NCBI RefSeq assembly: GCF_000003605.2
Contig: NW_003128862.1
Span: forward strand, 758,244-769,450
Source: Saccoglossus kowalevskii
Taxonomy: Eukaryota; Hemichordata; Enteropneusta; Harrimaniidae
Length of the DNA: 11,207 bases
Direction of reading: 5' to 3'
The notes under the pieces: model-generated
The model's input: the letters and a program-made list of their open reading frames with translations, nothing else
What the model was told of the DNA's origin: nothing
The model's database searches: none
Shown here: piece after piece, positions 10,065 to 11,207 of the stretch
Position numbering within the stretch: position 1 is the stretch's first letter
Layout of the letters: each line of letters opens with the position of its first letter
Translations under genes and position numbers: made by a program

Positions 10065-10139
10065 TCTTACCATTTGAGATACTGCGGTGAAGATGTTGAC
10101 GGTGGCGATGCTCTTTCGCGAGTGAGCTAGTGCAGATGA
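10065..10139 (-). other. Weak exon candidate: CpG-rich island ending in a donor-like site
   Basis: The minus strand is open for 23 codons (10139 down to 10071) between a TAA at 10140-10142 and a donor-like GTAAGA at 10065-10070. The frame reads ...SRKSIATVNIFTAVSQM, with a run of codons ending in C (AGC ATC GCC ACC GTC AAC ATC TTC ACC), the pattern expected in a GC3-biased exon. The core 10081-10130 is about 56% GC with five CpGs, against a one-third GC background. A possible acceptor AG lies at 10127-10128, but the polypyrimidine tract before it is poor. I do not recognise the peptide. It may be a small exon, a fossil exon, or a chance GC-rich patch. Confidence 0.15.
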
Positions 10140-10827
10140 TTACTGATTTTCAACTCCATTTTTTGTGCTTTTACTCTTTAATCAAAATTGAAAATCTTCC
10201 ATGATATTATGATTTAGTTCATTTACCCTTTTCAGAAAACAAATGACATCAGCTACATATTTATAATTGCAGTTTTATATTGTTTATACGTAACTGCTCC
10301 AACGCGTATCCCGTGACCGTACCAGAAAATGTAATGATGCTCGTCCAATTAGATTTTTTAACTACGGTGCGTCAGTTCATTATTGGTGGCGGGTATGCAT
10401 CAACGTATACATAGACGTTATCTATTAACACGATATAACTGAATAATATAACAAGATAAAGTTTGGATAGATGTAATGTTTTTATTTTGTCATTATTCTC
10501 AAATGCGCCACTGTGTTCAATTTTTTTTTCAAATTACTATCGCGGTGGTATTAAATACATTTCTGAAAAAAGTTTGGCGCTTGACCCGTAAACATTTTGT
10601 GAATGACCAGCTGAGCCCCAAATTGATGTACCGCAATAGTTAATAATAAACAACTATGTTTTCAGATTTCTATAATTATTTTTGCAGTAATTATTAATTA
10701 TCGAGTTATTTTTTGTTTTTAGTTTTGTTTTAAAAACCTAATATTAAAACGTTTTCAGCACAATTAACGTTAATTACTATGTTTGCTGCAACTAATATCA
10801 CGAGATGATTCGATACTTTAAAATGTA
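10140..10827. other. AT-rich non-coding DNA with paired ACGT palindromes, no gene seen
   Basis: No gene is recognisable. Two perfect palindromes centred on ACGT lie close together: AAAACGTTTT at 10746-10755 and AATTAACGTTAATT at 10762-10775. There is also a 9-base T run at 10521-10529. Nothing else stands out. Confidence 0.6.
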
Positions 10828-10852
10828 AGTGAGTGAATGAGTGAGTGAGTGA
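10828..10852. repeat. AGTG tetranucleotide microsatellite
   Basis: Six units of AGTG with one substitution (the third unit reads AATG) are followed by a final A. The array is bracketed by an 8-bp direct repeat, GATACTTT, at 10812-10819 and 10851-10858. AGTG/GAGT arrays are, to my recollection, common in vetigastropod molluscs, often at the edge of a dispersed repeat. The dispersed-repeat body I would expect is not present here. Confidence 0.9.
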
Positions 10853-10858
10853 TACTTT

Positions 10859-11097
10859 CCACCGTTGATAGCGAATATGCAAATTTACAAAGCATTTAAC
10901 AAGTCGTGAGTAACTTGATTATAATGTTGAGGCGGACAGACATGTTACATGTCATCGATTAAAGATCAAGACGTTTTTCAAACAGTTTAACTTACGAGAT
11001 TCGATTTGGGAATTATACTAACACTATTTCTCATTCCGTATAGCGTATGCTATATGTTGTTTGATATTAATGCATCAAATTTGTACTGTATAGGCAT
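10859..11097. other. AT-rich non-coding DNA, no gene seen
   Basis: This short stretch after the AGTG array contains an exact POU octamer match, ATGCAAAT, at 10877-10884, and no recognisable gene. Composition becomes more GC- and CpG-rich beyond its right end. Confidence 0.55.
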
Positions 11098-11207
11098 TTA
11101 GCGCAAATGGCCGCCGATTTTTCGTTCGGAGCAAGACATTTTTTTATGCTCCTCAAACAGTGTTTCATTCTGTCTTGTCATCGAGTTCACTGTAAAAAAT
11201 GTCATGG
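11098..11207. other. Possible partial exon at the right edge, strand uncertain
   Basis: The last part of the window is open in aligned frames on both strands. On the minus strand, codons run from the edge (ATG at 11203-11205) to a TAA at 11098-11100, 35 codons including the acidic-basic stretch FEEHKKMSCSERKIGGHLR. On the plus strand a frame is open from 11071 to the edge and includes ATG GCC GCC at 11107, then a Cys/His-rich end (SCHRVHCKKCH). The first 60 bases from 11101 are about 47% GC with five CpGs, well above background. I recognise neither peptide. Because the piece is cut by the window edge, start, end and strand cannot be settled. Chance openness of this length is quite possible. 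Confidence 0.13.

Noticed and set aside
10081-10125. Plus-strand reading of the CpG island resembling the start of a rhodopsin-family receptor helix 6 (AVKMLTVAMLF)
   Set aside because: Only about 11 residues, followed by a TGA at 10123-10125 with no continuing helix or conserved Cys-Trp-x-Pro. Too short to separate from chance.

Overview
The window looks like non-coding nuclear DNA from a eukaryote, most likely an animal. It is AT-rich (roughly two thirds A+T by eye). It has no long open frame: the longest is 134 codons, low in complexity and unrecognisable. It has no prokaryotic gene packing, ribosome binding sites, operons or terminators. It carries an (AT)n microsatellite, a 23-bp minisatellite and an AGTG tetranucleotide array. 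AGTG/GAGT arrays are frequent in vetigastropod molluscs such as abalone, so a marine mollusc is a possible source. That is recollection-based inference and the taxon should be treated as open.

Layout. Positions 1-3552 hold only unique AT-rich DNA with scattered short duplications and hairpin-like palindromes. It ends near an E-box plus CRE pair (3481-3501). Positions 3553-3599 are an (AT)23 microsatellite. Positions 4225-4317 are a clear four-copy, 23-bp minisatellite, the best-supported unusual structure here. Positions 4318-10064 are again AT-rich with no recognisable gene. The exception of note is 6930-7139, where a 69-codon minus-strand open frame coincides with a local rise in GC (about 43%). 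Positions 10065-10139 form a small GC- and CpG-rich island with coding-like codons on the minus strand followed by a GTAAGA donor-like sequence. Positions 10828-10852 are the AGTG array, bracketed by an 8-bp direct repeat. The last ~135 bases become more GC- and CpG-rich and are open in aligned frames on both strands up to the window edge, so a real exon could begin just beyond the right end.

No gene, RNA gene, complete transposon, CRISPR array or known system could be identified. There is no set of genes whose joint action can be described. The most defensible reading is an intergenic or intronic segment with simple repeats, a few candidate cis-regulatory motifs and three weak exon candidates that need transcript or comparative data.
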